64,000 bases of DNA from Lepiota brunneoincarnata (GCA_023014365.1 JAEBUN010000013.1:806001-870000), one strand, 5' to 3'. Positions 11,805 to 24,142 are shown, counted from the first letter of the stretch. Program-made: numbers and translations. The notes: generated by a model from the letters alone, not told the origin.

Positions 11805-14800
11805 ATGGTCTCGCCACCCATCCTTCGGAGTGTCTTCGGATTTCGAACGAACTCGGTGACAATTTGGCTGATTCTGGTCTATGCGGTCCTGTTCATTGGG
11901 CTCATTGTATCCGATCCTGTATCAAAGGCACCGCAAGATAGCAAAGGCCTGAACCTGGAACAAGCGTACGAGGACCTGCACACGGTGAGGATTTTGAAAT
12001 CGGCCAAAGTGGTTCAACGTAATAACCGAGCAAACAACAGATAGCCGCCCGTCCTCGCCCTTTCAACTCACGTGCAAACGACAATGTTCGTGCCTACATC
12101 CTCGGCCGCCTGCAGAGTATCACACAGAACGTGCCGCATGCACATGTCGTCGAGGATATCAATTCGAATGCCACCTGGCTTGAGGACAACTTTGCCATCA
12201 GCTTTGAAGGAGCGAATATCCTAGTCAAGGTGGACGGAACTGACCCTAATTTCGCCGAACGCGGAGGGGTTTTATTGTGAGCCTTACCGTGCCCGAGCCT
12301 AGCCACGTCTAATTTTCTCTATAGTTCTGCGCACTATGACTCTGTCTCGAGTGCGTACGGTGCGACGGACGACGCAATTGGTGTTGTTTCTCTCATAGCC
12401 CTAGTGGAGTATTTGTCCACCAAGGTGCGGACGAAGAGGACTGCCATCTTCAACATTAATGATGGGGAAGAGGACGGTCTTCACGGTGCTCATCTGTGCG
12501 TGTCTACCTTCACAGTTCAGTCGTACCCGCTCACATACTCCTCTAGGCTTCTAGAGCATCCATGGTCAAGAATACCAAACACATTCATCAATCTAGAAGG
12601 GGCTGGGGCTGGGGGGTTCGTTCAGATCTTCAGTCTGAAGCCTTGCCTCGCTGATTTTCTACTCAGGCGCCCATTACTTTTCCGTTCGACTTCCGTCGCC
12701 CCAGTCCGGTCATTCAAGAACAAAGACGTCTCCCACCCACATGGAAATGTTCTCTCCGCAGATGCCTTTTCACGTGGTGTGATCAGGTCCGGTACTGATT
12801 TCGAAGTTTACGCTCAGGGCCTGGGCCCCGACACTGCGATGGAAGGAATCGACTTTGCGTTCTATCAACGCCGAAGCAAGTACCACACGAGATATGATTC
12901 AGTTCCGAGCGCAGATGGTGGAAAGGACTCCATTTGGGCCATGTTGGAGACAGTTGCCGGAGCCGGTGTCTCCCTCCTTAATGATGATTCAACACACGTG
13001 GAAAATGGGAGCCCTCAACCACCTGTCTATTTTGACCGTGCGTGCCGCTTTATGATGCAGATATGCACTGACCTTAGTTCCCGGATAGTGTTTGGGCGAT
13101 CACTCGTCGTCTTCACCCAGAGAACGCTCTTCATCTTCAACGTTGTCATGCTAATTGCCGGGCCAGTTATCCTTCTGATACTGCATCGCATTCCATCCTC
13201 CCCCACGAATACCTCCGCTCAGCAACAGCAAACAACTGCTGAACGCCTCCGAGGAGTCCTACAGAGTTTGAAACCCTCACTGAGAATCCCGTCGTGGCGG
13301 AAGGCCGGCTTTTGGGCCAGGGCCTGGCGATGGGGGAAATTCTGGCTTTTGTTCATCTTTAGTGTCATTTTTCAAGTGATTTTGGTCGCAACTATTATAA
13401 GTGCCAATCGTTATGTGCGTATTGTCCCTATTGTTCCAGGGGGATATAAGTACTGAACCCAACCCATACAAGATCGTGCACTCACAACCATACGTCGTTC
13501 TCATTTCCATGCTCACACTCCCATCTCTCCTTATTGTATTCTTTACACACGCTCCGTTCAGGTCTGGTGGGCCGCGCTACCCTAACCAGCAGCGGTTGAC
13601 TATGCTGTACCAACTCTACATCCTGTCATGGATACTGCTCGTGATCGGCAGTGCAATCTTGCACCAACTCCAGATTGGCGGTACCTATTTCCTGACAGGA
13701 TGGAATATCTTTACACTCCTAGCTACAGTCGTTGGATCGGTTGAACGTATCTTCAGGCACAGGGCACTCTCAGCCTCCCAGAGACGGTCATCCACTCCCA
13801 ATGGGTCAAATGCCTCAGAAGAACATGGTCTCCAAGAACAGCCAACACTTCCTTCATCGTCCAGCAACGCTCCCGATCACACAAGGGGTGAAGAACCAGA
13901 TCCTGCGAAGAAAGTCAAGCCACACGAGCGTACACCGCTGATAACCCGCAGACCATCATCTGAACAAGAACAAGAGGTTGGTAGTTGCGGGTGGTGGATT
14001 CTTCAGCTCCTCCTACTTGTGCCCATACCGGTGATCCTAGTTTCGCATATCCTGCTTTTATTCTTAGCCGCGTTAAGTCAAACCTTGTCGGACGGGAGTA
14101 GCCCTATAATTGGTAAGCCCCCCCAGAAGTCAGACCTGGTAGCTAAGTTGTTGACGCACATCCTTTTGCAGTCTACGCCGGTTCCGTAGGCGCTTTCCCT
14201 TTTGATAGTACTTCCCGTCACACCATTCGCATTCAAAATCCATCGCGGGGTCATCATCCTGGGAATCTTAATCTTCTCCATCGCCTCCATCTACAACTGG
14301 GCCGCCTTCCCCTTCTCCCAAGACGCCCCACTCAAAGTTTTCTTCCAACAATCCGTACAAGTCGAATTGACACCAGCAAACAACTCACAGCGTGTCATCC
14401 GCGCGATGTCACTCTTAACCTGGCGTTCCAGATTACATCGAATCCCGCGTCGTACCCCAACTCCCTTCCTCGCGATTACCCACTGCCAATGTCCGATGCG
14501 AGTCTGACGGCGAACGGAGCGGAACAACGACGTGTGGCTGGGAAACAACGGGTCTTATGCCCAGCCCAGGAGGGCTCAACGCTACAACACCGTGGTTCAA
14601 TTTTACCACAACGAGGGTGAACAGTTCAAGCGCGCTAATCACCGTCGCTGGACGCAACACACGCTCGTGTAGACTCTATTTCGACAACCGGGCTGTGAGG
14701 GCGTATGATGTGTACAACATCAATGCCGATGGAAGTCAAACACCATCAGGGAGGCAACCACAACCGGGGTATGGAGTACCATCCCAGAGAGGTGTGAGGG

Positions 14801-15072
14801 CCTTGACACTTTGGAGTCGAATGTGGGAGAGAAACTTTACTGTGGCTGTTGGTTGGGATGTGAATGATGGAGTTGGGGAGGCGGTGGGTTTGAGTGGGCG
14901 TGTTGCCTGTGAGTGGTCTGAGTATGCTTCGGGGATGGTGGGGATGGATATGACGAATGCGACGACTATTCCTGCGTATGAGGAGATTCTGAGCTTTTTG
15001 CCTGCGTGGGCGGTTAGTACGAAGACGGATGATGGGTTGGTGGAAGTGTGGTCTAATTTTACTGTTGCTTGA
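11805..15072 (+). CDS. PFF1: Vacuolar membrane protease, M28 family (Pff1-like)
   Basis: The start at 11805 gives a short cytosolic tail and a transmembrane helix (SVTIWLILVYAVLFIGLIV). A lumenal M28 zinc-peptidase domain follows, with metal and catalytic residues in FSAHYDSVSSAYGATDDA and in NDGEEDGLHGA (paired Glu). Then come INLEGAGAGG and, after an intron, the conserved DFEVYAQGLGPDTAMEGIDF. Several hydrophobic segments (about 13110-14190) and a lumenal C-terminus with many N-glycosylation sites complete the family layout. Introns include 11982-12041 and those at about 12275, 12497, 12615 and 13050. One +1 slip at 14421 interrupts the frame just before PDYIESRVVPQLPSS. The family is a predicted vacuolar aminopeptidase-like protease of uncertain substrate. 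The gene converges on the laccase, with stop codons 275 bases apart. Confidence 0.9.
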
Positions 15073-15346
15073 GGTCAATAGACTCATAGCCAGTGTTAAA
15101 CGTTAAAACTCGGATGTTGGATCCCGGTTGTTTTTTTTTTCATAATTTGGGAATGAATGTAATTATCTCCTCGGCTAGGAGTTTGGGCAATATACACGGA
15201 AGAAACAAAAGTCCATTTCTTTACTTCACTGGAGCCTGGGTGACACGAAGAATGGAGAAATACATAATCAAATAAGACTTAACCATTGTCCAAGATGGGG
15301 GACAGCAAACCATAACCTGAAGAAACCAAGCCCCACATTCCCCGCT

Positions 15347-17524
15347 CTATCGACGTGGAGGGAACTCGGGCAAGAAATTAGCATAATCAGGACAGAGATT
15401 ATCCCAGGCAGCTAGAAAAAAAAGCAAAGTCAGCCACCATCGCTGCATCGCCGTTCAAAACAAAGAGTAACATACTGGGAGGATCCTGGGTATTGACGGT
15501 CGCTGTATCCTCGGCAAAGACAACAGCGAGACCACTGAAAATAAAATGTGAACAAGGAAGGCGAAAACAACAAGGGTCCATGAAGAAGAGACGTACATCT
15601 CAAAGTGCCAGTCAATATGACTGTGGAGCTAGGGTTCAACACGAGGACGCAAGTAACTACGGAGGAGAGAGAAACGCACCAGTGCATGATCCAAGGTCCG
15701 GGGTTGTCAGTTCTGAACCTGATAGTAACATTGTCGCCAGCACTACCAGCACTGACAACATCACGACGGGGAGGGTTAACGTAGTTGTAGGTAGTGCTAC
15801 CCGCGCTACGGACAACGTCAAAGGCATGCTATTGTCAAGAATCAGCTGTGCTGTTCAAAGTTTGAGGAGGAGAAATCAAGCTTACACCGTGCAAGTGGAT
15901 GGGGTGCTACAAGTGAAAAAGTCAGAACGTAGCCTACACCAAGCACGAAGCGGCCACCTACAGGGCTACCGACGGAGCCGCCAGGGATGGAGATCTCGAT
16001 AACTTGGTTAGGAGGTAGGTAATAAATACTCCCAGCAGGTAGAATGGACCCAGGAGAAACGGCACCACTGATGATTTGAAGGAGTACCGGAGAGGAGTTG
16101 GGTGGGTGGAAGGTGGCGCCGTTGACGGTAAACTCAAGAGTGGCAAAATCAAAAGCAATGGCTAAGTTGATGGCAAGATCAGCAGTACCACTGGCGGCAC
16201 CTGCACCAGCACTAGTGTGTGTGCTCAAAGCAGTCTCCACCAGGGGGTTACTATTCGGTGACTGGCTCGTGGTTGGATCCGCGACGGGCGCGTCTTCGTA
16301 GCGCAGGATGGCAGAGTTGATCCCATTGGCAAAACCAGTAGCGCCAATGTTTGGATTGGCCCGGATCCAGTAGTTGTCGATAGGTTGGTCGGCGTGAAGC
16401 ACGAAAGAGTAGCGTTGACCAGCGAAGATTTGGATGGAGTCAACCGTCAATGGGTTGTGGTTAACGCCGTCAACCTCGATAATTGTCTCGAGTTCGATTA
16501 ATAAAGGCGGCGGGGAATCCCATAAAAATCCGACTTACCATAATATGGCCATCGATGGAGAAAGTATAATTCGGATCACAAGATATTGCAACTAAGCGGA
16601 ACCGATATCTCTTGCCGGATTGAACCGTGATCACTGACAACGGGACAGTGGGCCCGCCCGCATAGCGGCCCCGACCATTGATCAAAGTAGAGTCAGGAGT
16701 GGGAATAAGTCCTGCGCTCGGGGCGACTGTATGGTACCTGAGTCGGCGTTAGCTATGCTATGCTGAGGTGAGTTCATCAAGACCTACCAATCAGCGAGAG
16801 TAATAACGGTGTCCTCTATGGGATATTAGTATTTGAGGACATTTATTCAAGAGAGGAAAATGGCTCTACCGTTATCGATGTCATACAAGCTCCCGTGAGG
16901 ATCGTTGGGGTCAACAACAACCATAGCTCCACGCAAACCATCACAATATTGTGTAGCTAGAACAACGATGAAACCGTGCGATGGAAATAATTCTGAAATG
17001 TAGTACCCACAGTGGTGAGAGTGATACCAGAAGGTCCCGGCCTGATTCAAAGCCCGAAAATGATACTCAAAGGAATTCCCAGGAACAATTGGGCACTGGG
17101 TAACTCCAGCGGGCCCATCAGCCCAGCTCGTACCCGCCATGAAAAATCCATGCCAGTGCTAGATTTCAATGTTCGGTCTTATTGAAGCTGGATGCTAAAC
17201 CAAGTACGAAAACCCACAATACTAGTGCTGCGTAGCATTGAAGTGTCTGACAAACTGTTGATGACGTTTATGCGATAATTATCGTCCTTGAAGCCGACGA
17301 TAAGAGGGCCTGGAACTTGAGCGTTGGAAGCGGAACTCCCAGCCAGAACAGCCCTACAGAGATATCAGCAACGCTCATGAGATTACTGACATGATCATAA
17401 CTTACGCTCGAGAGAAGCCATCGGGGGAGATATTACTATTGACAATATGCAAGTCGGACACGGGTCCAATGGATGCGGTGGTCAGACAAACAAACGAGAG
17501 AGCAGTAAAGAGAGTGGATAACAT
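15347..17524 (-). CDS. Laccase (secreted multicopper oxidase)
   Basis: The start at 17524 encodes a signal peptide ([18 protein letters not shown]) followed by [18 protein letters not shown], the usual mature N-terminus. All four copper-binding signatures are present after splicing: L1 [11 protein letters not shown]2 [16 protein letters not shown], interrupted by an intron; L3 HPIHLHGHAF, split by an intron near 15860-15925; and L4 [19 protein letters not shown], split by introns near 15600-15695. The last exon ends [20 protein letters not shown]. The T1 axial position after HCHIDWH is Phe (FEIGL). Laccases oxidise phenols and lignin-like compounds with reduction of oxygen to water, outside the cell. 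The gene has about ten introns and no frame break, so it should be functional. It is transcribed divergently from the small secreted protein gene at 18.1 kb. Confidence 0.94.
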
Positions 17525-18088
17525 TGCGAATGAAGCCTTCGTGGCCGGATCGGTGGCAGAGTCAGAATCCTCTCTAAATCGAGTTGATTCTTATATATTT
17601 TCGTTGAAAAACCCACTGTTGGGGGGCCCTACCTTTTTCCGTGTTCTCGGAGAGATTTTACACGGACGTCGGATCCGCAGTCACTTGGATTTTGTTGCAC
17701 TAACATGAACCTTACTGTATTACCCCCGCCTCCTCGCCGATGCTACGAATGGAGTTTTATCTCAACGGCATAACGTTTAGGGCCTGGGTGAAAGAATGTA
17801 TTCGTGCGAAACAGTTCCTCCATAAGACAACGATGGAGTCTCCCTGAAGCATCTTGATCTACCCTGTTGCAAGGCGGGGAAACGAAAATGTTTCATCATC
17901 AAGCTCATTACACACGAGGCCTCAAACCTGCGATCTGCGAAGTCAGAGCACGATCATCGCGCTTGAATCGACGAAAAGGGTTGGGTCGAGTACAGGTGAG
18001 GACTTTAAAAGATACCCAGAGTTAGGCAACTCCATCCGTTCCTGTCTTGCTGGGATACATACACAAAATTCCTCTGAATCCTATTACT
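17525..18088. other. Intergenic region shared by two divergent genes
   Basis: About 560 bases separate the laccase start (minus strand) from the candidate secreted peptide (plus strand). It contains an AT-rich stretch close to the laccase and a CTTTAAAAG element near 18004-18012 that could serve as a TATA box for the peptide gene. I see no convincing coding potential. Confidence 0.4.
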
Positions 18089-18519
18089 ATGCGTGCTCCC
18101 ATCTTTTGCTTTTACGCCTTGACCGCATTCACTCTCTTGGCCACCGCTGTTGGTTACTCCACTACTTGTTTGATCACTTGAGCTCACCATTCATAGGCAG
18201 CAACAACCTGCGGTCCACACTGTCCAGAGGATCCAGCACACAATCATCTCGCAGTCACCATGGCTTGTTGAGACGACAACCACCATTGTGTTCACGTATG
18301 CCTCCCTTGGTATTGACTTTGCGTCTGTCTCACAGCCTCTATCGTGCAGCGCGAGCCAAAGCCTCCCGGATACCGCTCCTACCACGATTGCAACGGAGTC
18401 GATCTACCTCAAGCCTACGTTGTATGCATGATGATTATAATCTTAAGCATTTCTCACTCCAATATTAGGTGATTATTGATGTCCCCAACTATGAGCTTCG
18501 CTGTCAACCGGATAAATAG
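18089..18519 (+). CDS. Candidate small secreted cysteine-rich protein
   Basis: An ATG at 18089 opens a signal peptide (MRAPIFCFYALTAFTLLATA). With three short introns the frame continues into a small mature protein. Intron 1 is 18149-18196 (GTTGGT...CATAG), a second starts with GTATGC near 18296, and a third is GTATGC...ATTAG near 18422-18469. Visible parts are TTCGPHCPEDPAHNHLAVT, DDNHHCVH, REPKPPGYRSYHDCNGVDLP and VIIDVPNYELRCQPDK, with the stop at 18519. The mature chain has about 80 residues and six cysteines. One in-frame TGA (18269-18271) sits inside the predicted exon 2, either an error or a real null. I know no family for it. The splice model is mine, and each junction has a fungal consensus. 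A CTTTAAAAG box and a 5' leader precede it. It resembles effector-like small secreted proteins by architecture only. Confidence 0.45.
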
Positions 18520-19989
18520 TGAATGCATGAACTATGATTATTCAAATATATTTAAGCTTGTTTCACGGAGCAGCACATCATCCACTCGAAATACTGTTGA
18601 GGTCAAGATATCAGCGTCAGCTTTTGCCATTGCAAAAAAAAGTCAGCCAAGAACCTTCGAAAGGCAAGAGATTGGGGAATAACGCGTGAAGCCAGTTTCC
18701 CAGGCTGCTGCGCTTCTCTGAGGGTCAGACTGGGCCGTGCTTTCCATCAGGGTCATCGGGGGTAGTCAAGGAGAATTTTTTCTTCTCGGATTGCCAGATC
18801 GAGGTTTCTAATAATGATGCTTACTTTGGTCGGGGAGGATCAGCCGACGAAGGCTGTGATTAGTATCTCAACGCTTCGGCTTAAAGCGTACCTCCAAACA
18901 CACCGTCGTAGAATAAATCGTGAGATGGCGCTTTGGCCTTTGGGCAGTCAATATGTATCATGAGATTGTCTCATGGGGATTGCAGGCCAAGACAGACTAC
19001 TCTTTTCTCTGATGTCCTAGTCCCGTCTAAACATGATAATCATCAGCGTTCCGTTAGTTCGTGCATCATGATCAATTCAAAAATTCACATGCTCATGTTA
19101 TGAAATAATTCTGGGGTTCCTATAGCTTGGCTCTCGTGGTTGAGCTCTGTGCGAGACTTGGCGTCGGCGGGGACAGAAAAGGTACGATCAAGAGAAAAAA
19201 AAGTGACCCATGCATATGATAGCTAACTTCAAATCCGTGCAACCAGTCTGTCGGTACGCCCTGTAAGGAAGCTGTTTTTAGGGTGGACTCGAGAAAATGG
19301 ATTATGAGCCCCCGATGGTGGGGTGGGAAGCAGGGTTTCCTGAACGTTCGCTACTGGGTAGTGGCCTTATTTCCTTCAATTTACGGGCGCTCAGCCATTC
19401 ATCCGTAAGTTGATCGTAAATTCGGCACCGCCGCACCGTTCGATCTCCGCTCCTGCAGCCATCAAACTCTACCTCGTCAGTCAGCCTGCTAACGAAGGCC
19501 GGTTGCTTAGTCGTCAGTTGTTTTCTAATGAGATACCTGATCCATGAGACTGGAAGTTGCCGGGGGGATATAGAGGGCAGCGGAGCGAGGAGGCCCAGCA
19601 TATGAAGTCCACACCGAGTAGCCGTGAGTATGTATGACTGCGCGTCTGTAATCACATCAACACCACACTGACAAACAACGCGAACGCGTCCCCCAACAAC
19701 ACTTCCCGAATTTGTAACAAGGTGGTTCACATTCAGTCTCCTTCTGCAGGTGTTTTTTTTTGGGCGACCAGAGCTTCTATAGAAGTGGCCCTGGTCAAAT
19801 TCTCCATGGCTACCTTGTCCTTTCTGCCGCATGGCTGAAGTGGGTCCCTTTGTATTCTTGGACGCACCCTTGTACTTTAAATCGCACTGCCTTACCACGG
19901 TGGACCTTGGGAACGCCCTATGGGGTCTCTTTTATATCTGGAAGGACGGGGTAAAATGACTCGAGCTCGAAGCCTGCCAAACACCCCCA
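18520..19989. other. Gene-poor stretch with one doubtful ORF
   Basis: This 1.5 kb has no recognisable gene. A minus-strand open frame of 198 codons (19302-19898) has no domain, no signal peptide and a composition mixed enough to be chance. A poly-T/G patch lies near 19750. I do not call it a gene. Confidence 0.4.
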
Positions 19990-21054
19990 ATGGCGATGGC
20001 TTCACCAACTCATTACCGCTCTAAGCTTTTCCCATCACAAATCACCGAGCCGCTTTTGGGGGGTCCCAAGATTCCTTCTATCCTAACCAAAACGCCAGCG
20101 GAGCATATTCGTGAAGCAGAACATGTCAAGCGACGGCGAAATTTCCTTCCGCCTCACCTTCGTCACGGTTATGGGATAGTGTCTCCGCCTCCGCCTGGGT
20201 AAGCTGTAGGAGAATTGGGGTGTATGCTTCGTTGAATTGCAGTTATCATAGGCACGTTCGGGTTCTATTCTGGTCGTCGATTGATAGTGTCAAAGCATGG
20301 AGGCCCACGCCCGAGTTATCAGCTGAAGTCCAACTCGAACCAAGTGGGTCTCTGGACTTGACCAAAGTGCGGACGCTATGGGGGTTGGAATCCTGCTGCG
20401 GTACGAAAGAATTCACACTTCATAGAGATTTGATTCTGCTCTGACGTTCCTCGAGGTTATTGACCCTATGAGATGGAGGGTCTTCGAGAATTCCACACCT
20501 GATCAACTATCGCCTCTGGCCACTCACACATTGTCTTTCAACGGGGCCATCTATGTAACTGGTATGATAGTACCCTGGTTCTCCCTTTCTGCATTGTTTC
20601 AAGCTCTAAGACTTATGATGAAGAACGCCCCGCCACCAACAAAACCCGGATCAAACGCAAACTGCGTCTCGGATCTCTTGATCTCTATCACTATTGTTTC
20701 TACACTATCTATCGTCTCGTGTTCCATGGTGGATATCTGGGCCCCGGTTATCATCAACCCGTCCCGAAATGGTATAACACGATCTCGTCATATCGCAACG
20801 AGGCTGTCAAACAGTTCAAGGAGTTGAAGACAGGGGCGGATAGCACGTACTCGACTGCGATCAATTACTCTGCGCGGGGATTTGTCACCGTTCGTGGAGC
20901 TGCTAGTCGTACACTGCAGGGTGCGACAGTTGTGGAATACTTGGATCGTGCTGAAAACTGGAGGAGAGGGTTTGCGGACGAATGGGGGTCTACTCTGAAG
21001 ATTTGCTTGTTATTTCTTTTCATTAATCTGATCGATATCTGGATTCGAGGATAG
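19990..21054 (+). CDS. Unrecognised multi-exon protein with a C-terminal hydrophobic helix
   Basis: The start at 19990 gives a first exon ending in LPPHLRHGYGIVSPPPPG, followed by a GTAAGC intron that ends TTGCAG at about 20250. Later exons are less certain because frames change near 20330-20470 and 20640. The final exon frame is convincing: LVFHGGYLGPGYHQPVPKWY, then a charged helical region with EAVKQFKELKTGADSTY, and a hydrophobic C-terminus (LKICLLFLFINLIDIWI) ending at 21054. The last segment could be a tail anchor. I do not recognise the family. The gene ends 246 bases from the stop of the convergent CMC4 gene. Confidence 0.5.
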
Positions 21055-21299
21055 GCTCTGCCGTTTGCGTTGGAAATTTTGTCACCTGCAGTATGGTCTC
21101 TATATGCCTATGATCTATGCCCTATGCAATCCCTTCTGTTGTTTTTTTTTTACGTTGTCGAAATTGCTTTGCCACAGTAGTCACAGAATCTTGTATTATA
21201 CTATTTCAGTTCCACTTGCTTCGGGTGACTCCGGAGTGAAATTGCTTGGATTTCCGAATGGTGTTGACAAGAGGACAAGAACCCGTGATATAAGATAGT

Positions 21300-21641
21300 C
21301 TACTTCGTCGGGTGATCCTTTAGCCAACGATCCACAACATATGCTTTCGGACAGGCGGTCGACTCCTCCTTTTCGTCAGCTGACTGGTAAAACTGGTGGC
21401 AGCATTCATACAGCCGCCATAACAGAGTATCACATTTGTCCGGAGCATATGTGTTTTTACTCATGCATTCCTGGAGGTCACAGGCTGAGAATGGTGAGTA
21501 TGTGTTATACGAACGGAGGACGGTGAGGATCTGTTTTTGGGGGGGACATACCTTCTGCCTGGCACGCTGGTTTCTAGTTTTTGTGGGGTGGTGAGATTCA
21601 TTTAGGGGTAGAACTTGATAAAAAAGGCATACAGAAGGCAT
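21300..21641 (-). CDS. CMC4: Cmc4-like twin-cysteine mitochondrial protein
   Basis: Two short introns join three exons: MPS, then KPACQAEA, then a long last exon CDLQECMSKNTYAPDKC to the stop at 21300. The first intron is GTATGC...ACTAG and the second GTATGT...CTCAG. The product has about 71 residues and seven cysteines in the Cmc4/MTCP1 spacing: PAC, EAC, QEC, DKC, ECC and TAC. It ends with the typical STACP... WLKDHP tail (AYVVDRWLKDHPTK). Members fold by disulfide relay in the mitochondrial intermembrane space; their precise role is unclear. The gene is too small and intron-split to stand out as one open frame. The reading after splicing is continuous and matches the family length. Confidence 0.87.
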   Translation of the reverse strand: MPSVCLFYQVLPLNESHHPTKTRNQRARQKVCPPQKQILTVLRSYNTYSPFSACDLQECMSKNTYAPDKCDTLLWRLYECCHQFYQSADEKEESTACPKAYVVDRWLKDHPTK

Positions 21642-22387
21642 CAGAGCGGGTGTATTGGGTGTGCTGCGGAGGTAAGGGTAGGATAGAAAGTGTTCAGGTG
21701 TTCAGCGGTTTCCGGGCTCAAGAAGCCTACAGGCGTGGAGCCCAAGCCCTTACGCGCTTACGTCATTCGTGACTTCCTATCACAACGCAAACCATCTCAA
21801 CTGGCAGTTCTATTAAACCTGCAAGGCACTCGCTAACCTTGGGCAGATAGACGAGAAGTGGTTCGAGGGTAGTAATCTGACAGACTATGGGGCATTTCGG
21901 ACGTCAAATTCTGGTTTCCTTGCCACAAGTTCTTGATGGTATCCAGCGAACCCGTACTATGGCGAGCGCCGACTCCGACCCCGCTCTGTTAGCGATCCCT
22001 TTTTATACGATCATTGTCTCACCACCCCACGATCTGAGGTGCCCTTTTCGATCCTCAGCGTATTTAGGGGCAGGTCATAGCGTGACTCGCAAGGTCTTTT
22101 TCTGTGTTGTAAGCCTTGGTGGTCGGTATTTCGACTCTTTGCCATCCCACCTGTCAATCATGCTCAAAAAAATCCACAAAAGTGACCATCAACCCCGAGT
22201 TCCCCACTCGGATACCCCGGACAGACGGAGGCGGGAAACGCTGTTGCTTTTCAGTCACGTGATGTTCAAAGGTCACGGCCGCGTCTCCGCCTCTTTTGTT
22301 TCAGCCACCCATGTCAATATCCTGTGCCTGGAGCTGTGCAGAAGCCTAACCTAAAAATGAAAACCTGCGGCGGGCGGAAGGTATAGT
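21642..22387. other. Divergent promoter region
   Basis: About 750 bases lie between the CMC4 start and the membrane protein start at 22388. A few short open frames are present, none with convincing composition. I see no RNA gene or repeat. Confidence 0.4.
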
Positions 22388-23593
22388 ATGGCCGCGACAG
22401 AATCTATCCTCCGTACCTTCTCTTTCTTACCCTCCAGCACTATGGCCTCGGCGACGGAAGTTGAACGACCTGGTACGATTGCGCTCGTGGTCACTATCAC
22501 CATAGCTGCTTCCCTACTTCTTGCAATCATCGTGGTGTCAATCGTCCTCTTAATCAGAAGGAGAAGAGCTGCTCTACATCGTCGTCGTCACGGGGTCGCC
22601 ATCCTTCATCCAGCGAAGGAACACAAGAACGATGTTTCCGACTCGAGCGCAAACGCGCTGTTACTACATGGCCAACATCAGAGATGGGATCCTGAAGAGA
22701 AATACCATTCACCAGACTGGCCGCATCCAATGGACGATGAAATCACTCATGATGCGGTTATCAGTCATTCTGTGGGGTATCATTACCTACCAGAGCATCC
22801 CCCCACTCCCTCATCAGCCACGATGCCCATCACACCTTCCCATCGTTCATCCTACTTTCTCGATGCCAACCCCGCCCACCATTATCACCTCCAGGCTGCC
22901 CAGGCCAATCGTCCACCCCCACCCTCTCTCCCTCCACTCGTGATTCCGAGTGATAGGCCCCTCTATACGCATGGGTTAACTCCTACTACAATTTCTGAGG
23001 AGTCATATGAAGAGTTGTCTCCAACGCAACCACCATCAAGTTCCCCATCCTCTGCGTCACTTTACTCCCAATCAACTGCGGAACCTTCCCTAAACACACC
23101 TTCTGTCACATTCTATCCACTGCCGATGTCCCAAGAACCTGAGGAACATACAGATAACGCGCTCAAGCGAGGTGAAACTCGTCTCGTTGGTAACCTCCTC
23201 AAAGCGCGGGCGAAACGAAACCCGGATGGTCTCGTCCGAGAGGCTAGCCAGGTATCCCGTATCGAACGTATGGGCTCCATTAGATCCGTTGGGTCTATCC
23301 ACGAGGATGACCGACCGTTTCCAAACCGGTATCGCGCCAAGAAACAGAAAGTTCACCGGACGATGGATTCCGTTCGGGAGAGTTCTGTGATAGATGATAC
23401 TCGCAGTTTCCGCAGTCCTCGTTCGGCATCTTCCATGTATGACGAAAGTTTGACTCCAGTTGGGGTGCCCATTCCTGATGTTCCTTCGTTTCCGCCATTG
23501 CTTTTTACGCGTGTGGAGCCGTTGAGCGTGGCTCATGACTCCTCCCCGAACACTGTGCCGCTAAGAATTGAGCCCAAGCGCAGGGTGCGATGA
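22388..23593 (+). CDS. Single-pass membrane protein with long Ser/Pro-rich tail
   Basis: A single uninterrupted frame of 401 codons. A short N-terminal region precedes one strong transmembrane helix at about residues 31-55 (TIALVVTITIAASLLLAIIV). It is followed at once by a basic stop-transfer cluster (LIRRRRAALHRRRHG), which predicts a cytosolic C-terminus. The tail is rich in Ser, Pro and His, with many possible phosphorylation sites (RSVGSIHEDD, RSFRSPRSASSMYDES). This layout is common for fungal Mid2/Wsc-like or uncharacterised plasma-membrane proteins, but the outside domain is too short for a sensor. An alternative start at 22442 (MASATEVERPG) is possible. Function unknown. Confidence 0.7.
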   Translation: MAATESILRTFSFLPSSTMASATEVERPGTIALVVTITIAASLLLAIIVVSIVLLIRRRRAALHRRRHGVAILHPAKEHKNDVSDSSANALLLHGQHQRWDPEEKYHSPDWPHPMDDEITHDAVISHSVGYHYLPEHPPTPSSATMPITPSHRSSYFLDANPAHHYHLQAAQANRPPPPSLPPLVIPSDRPLYTHGLTPTTISEESYEELSPTQPPSSSPSSASLYSQSTAEPSLNTPSVTFYPLPMSQEPEEHTDNALKRGETRLVGNLLKARAKRNPDGLVREASQVSRIERMGSIRSVGSIHEDDRPFPNRYRAKKQKVHRTMDSVRESSVIDDTRSFRSPRSASSMYDESLTPVGVPIPDVPSFPPLLFTRVEPLSVAHDSSPNTVPLRIEPKRRVR

Positions 23594-24142
23594 ACATTGT
23601 TGATGAATGTAACTGTCGATCTTTTGTAGTATATTCTGACCCTGACCCTCATTTATTTCTCGGACTTGACGCTCTTGCTACAGTGCTTATCATATGATAA
23701 TATATACAAAATGTTCATAGCTAATTTAATAAACGGACGCCCTGCGTGTTGAAGGTGCGGAACACTAAAAATAACCGTGCCTTTAGACTGCCAGAAGTTA
23801 GTACGAGTAGAGTTAGCAGATAGGTAAATTTAGTGCTTACAATCTAGCGGTAATCAGAGGTCACAAGCGCATTAGGCAAAGTCGCAGAACGACGAGGAAG
23901 AGAAGCCTGAGAACGGCAATTACAAACATCCAAAGTGAATGCCATCCATGATAATGGTAACCCTCGGTACCAATCTGTTCTTCATCTCCGTCTACCAAAC
24001 TCATCCTGTACTTGCTTCTTGCACACAGAAGGGATGATATATAGCCTCTTGGAATATTCATTTAAATGCACTAACAGGGGGGGGAGGCTGGTTGGAGGAT
24101 AAATACCTCAGCCCGGTTCACATTCTCCTTTCTTACCCAAAA
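23594..24142. other. Intergenic, one doubtful minus-strand small ORF
   Basis: The 3' region of the membrane protein and the promoter of the RlpA-like gene, AT-rich around 23690-23730. A minus-strand frame of 66 codons (23861-24061) ends in a hydrophobic helix (LWMFVIAVLRLLFLVVLRLC) and might be a tail-anchored microprotein, but nothing else supports it. An 8-G run lies at about 24077. Confidence 0.3.

Noticed and set aside
15600..15930. Loss of copper sites L3 and L4 in the laccase
   Set aside because: The sites are split by introns; with acceptors at TTGTAG and CCACAG both HPIHLHG and HCHIDWH are complete.
19302..19898. 198-codon minus-strand open frame as a gene
   Set aside because: No domain, no signal peptide, no splice sites, and mixed composition; long chance frames of this size occur elsewhere in the window.
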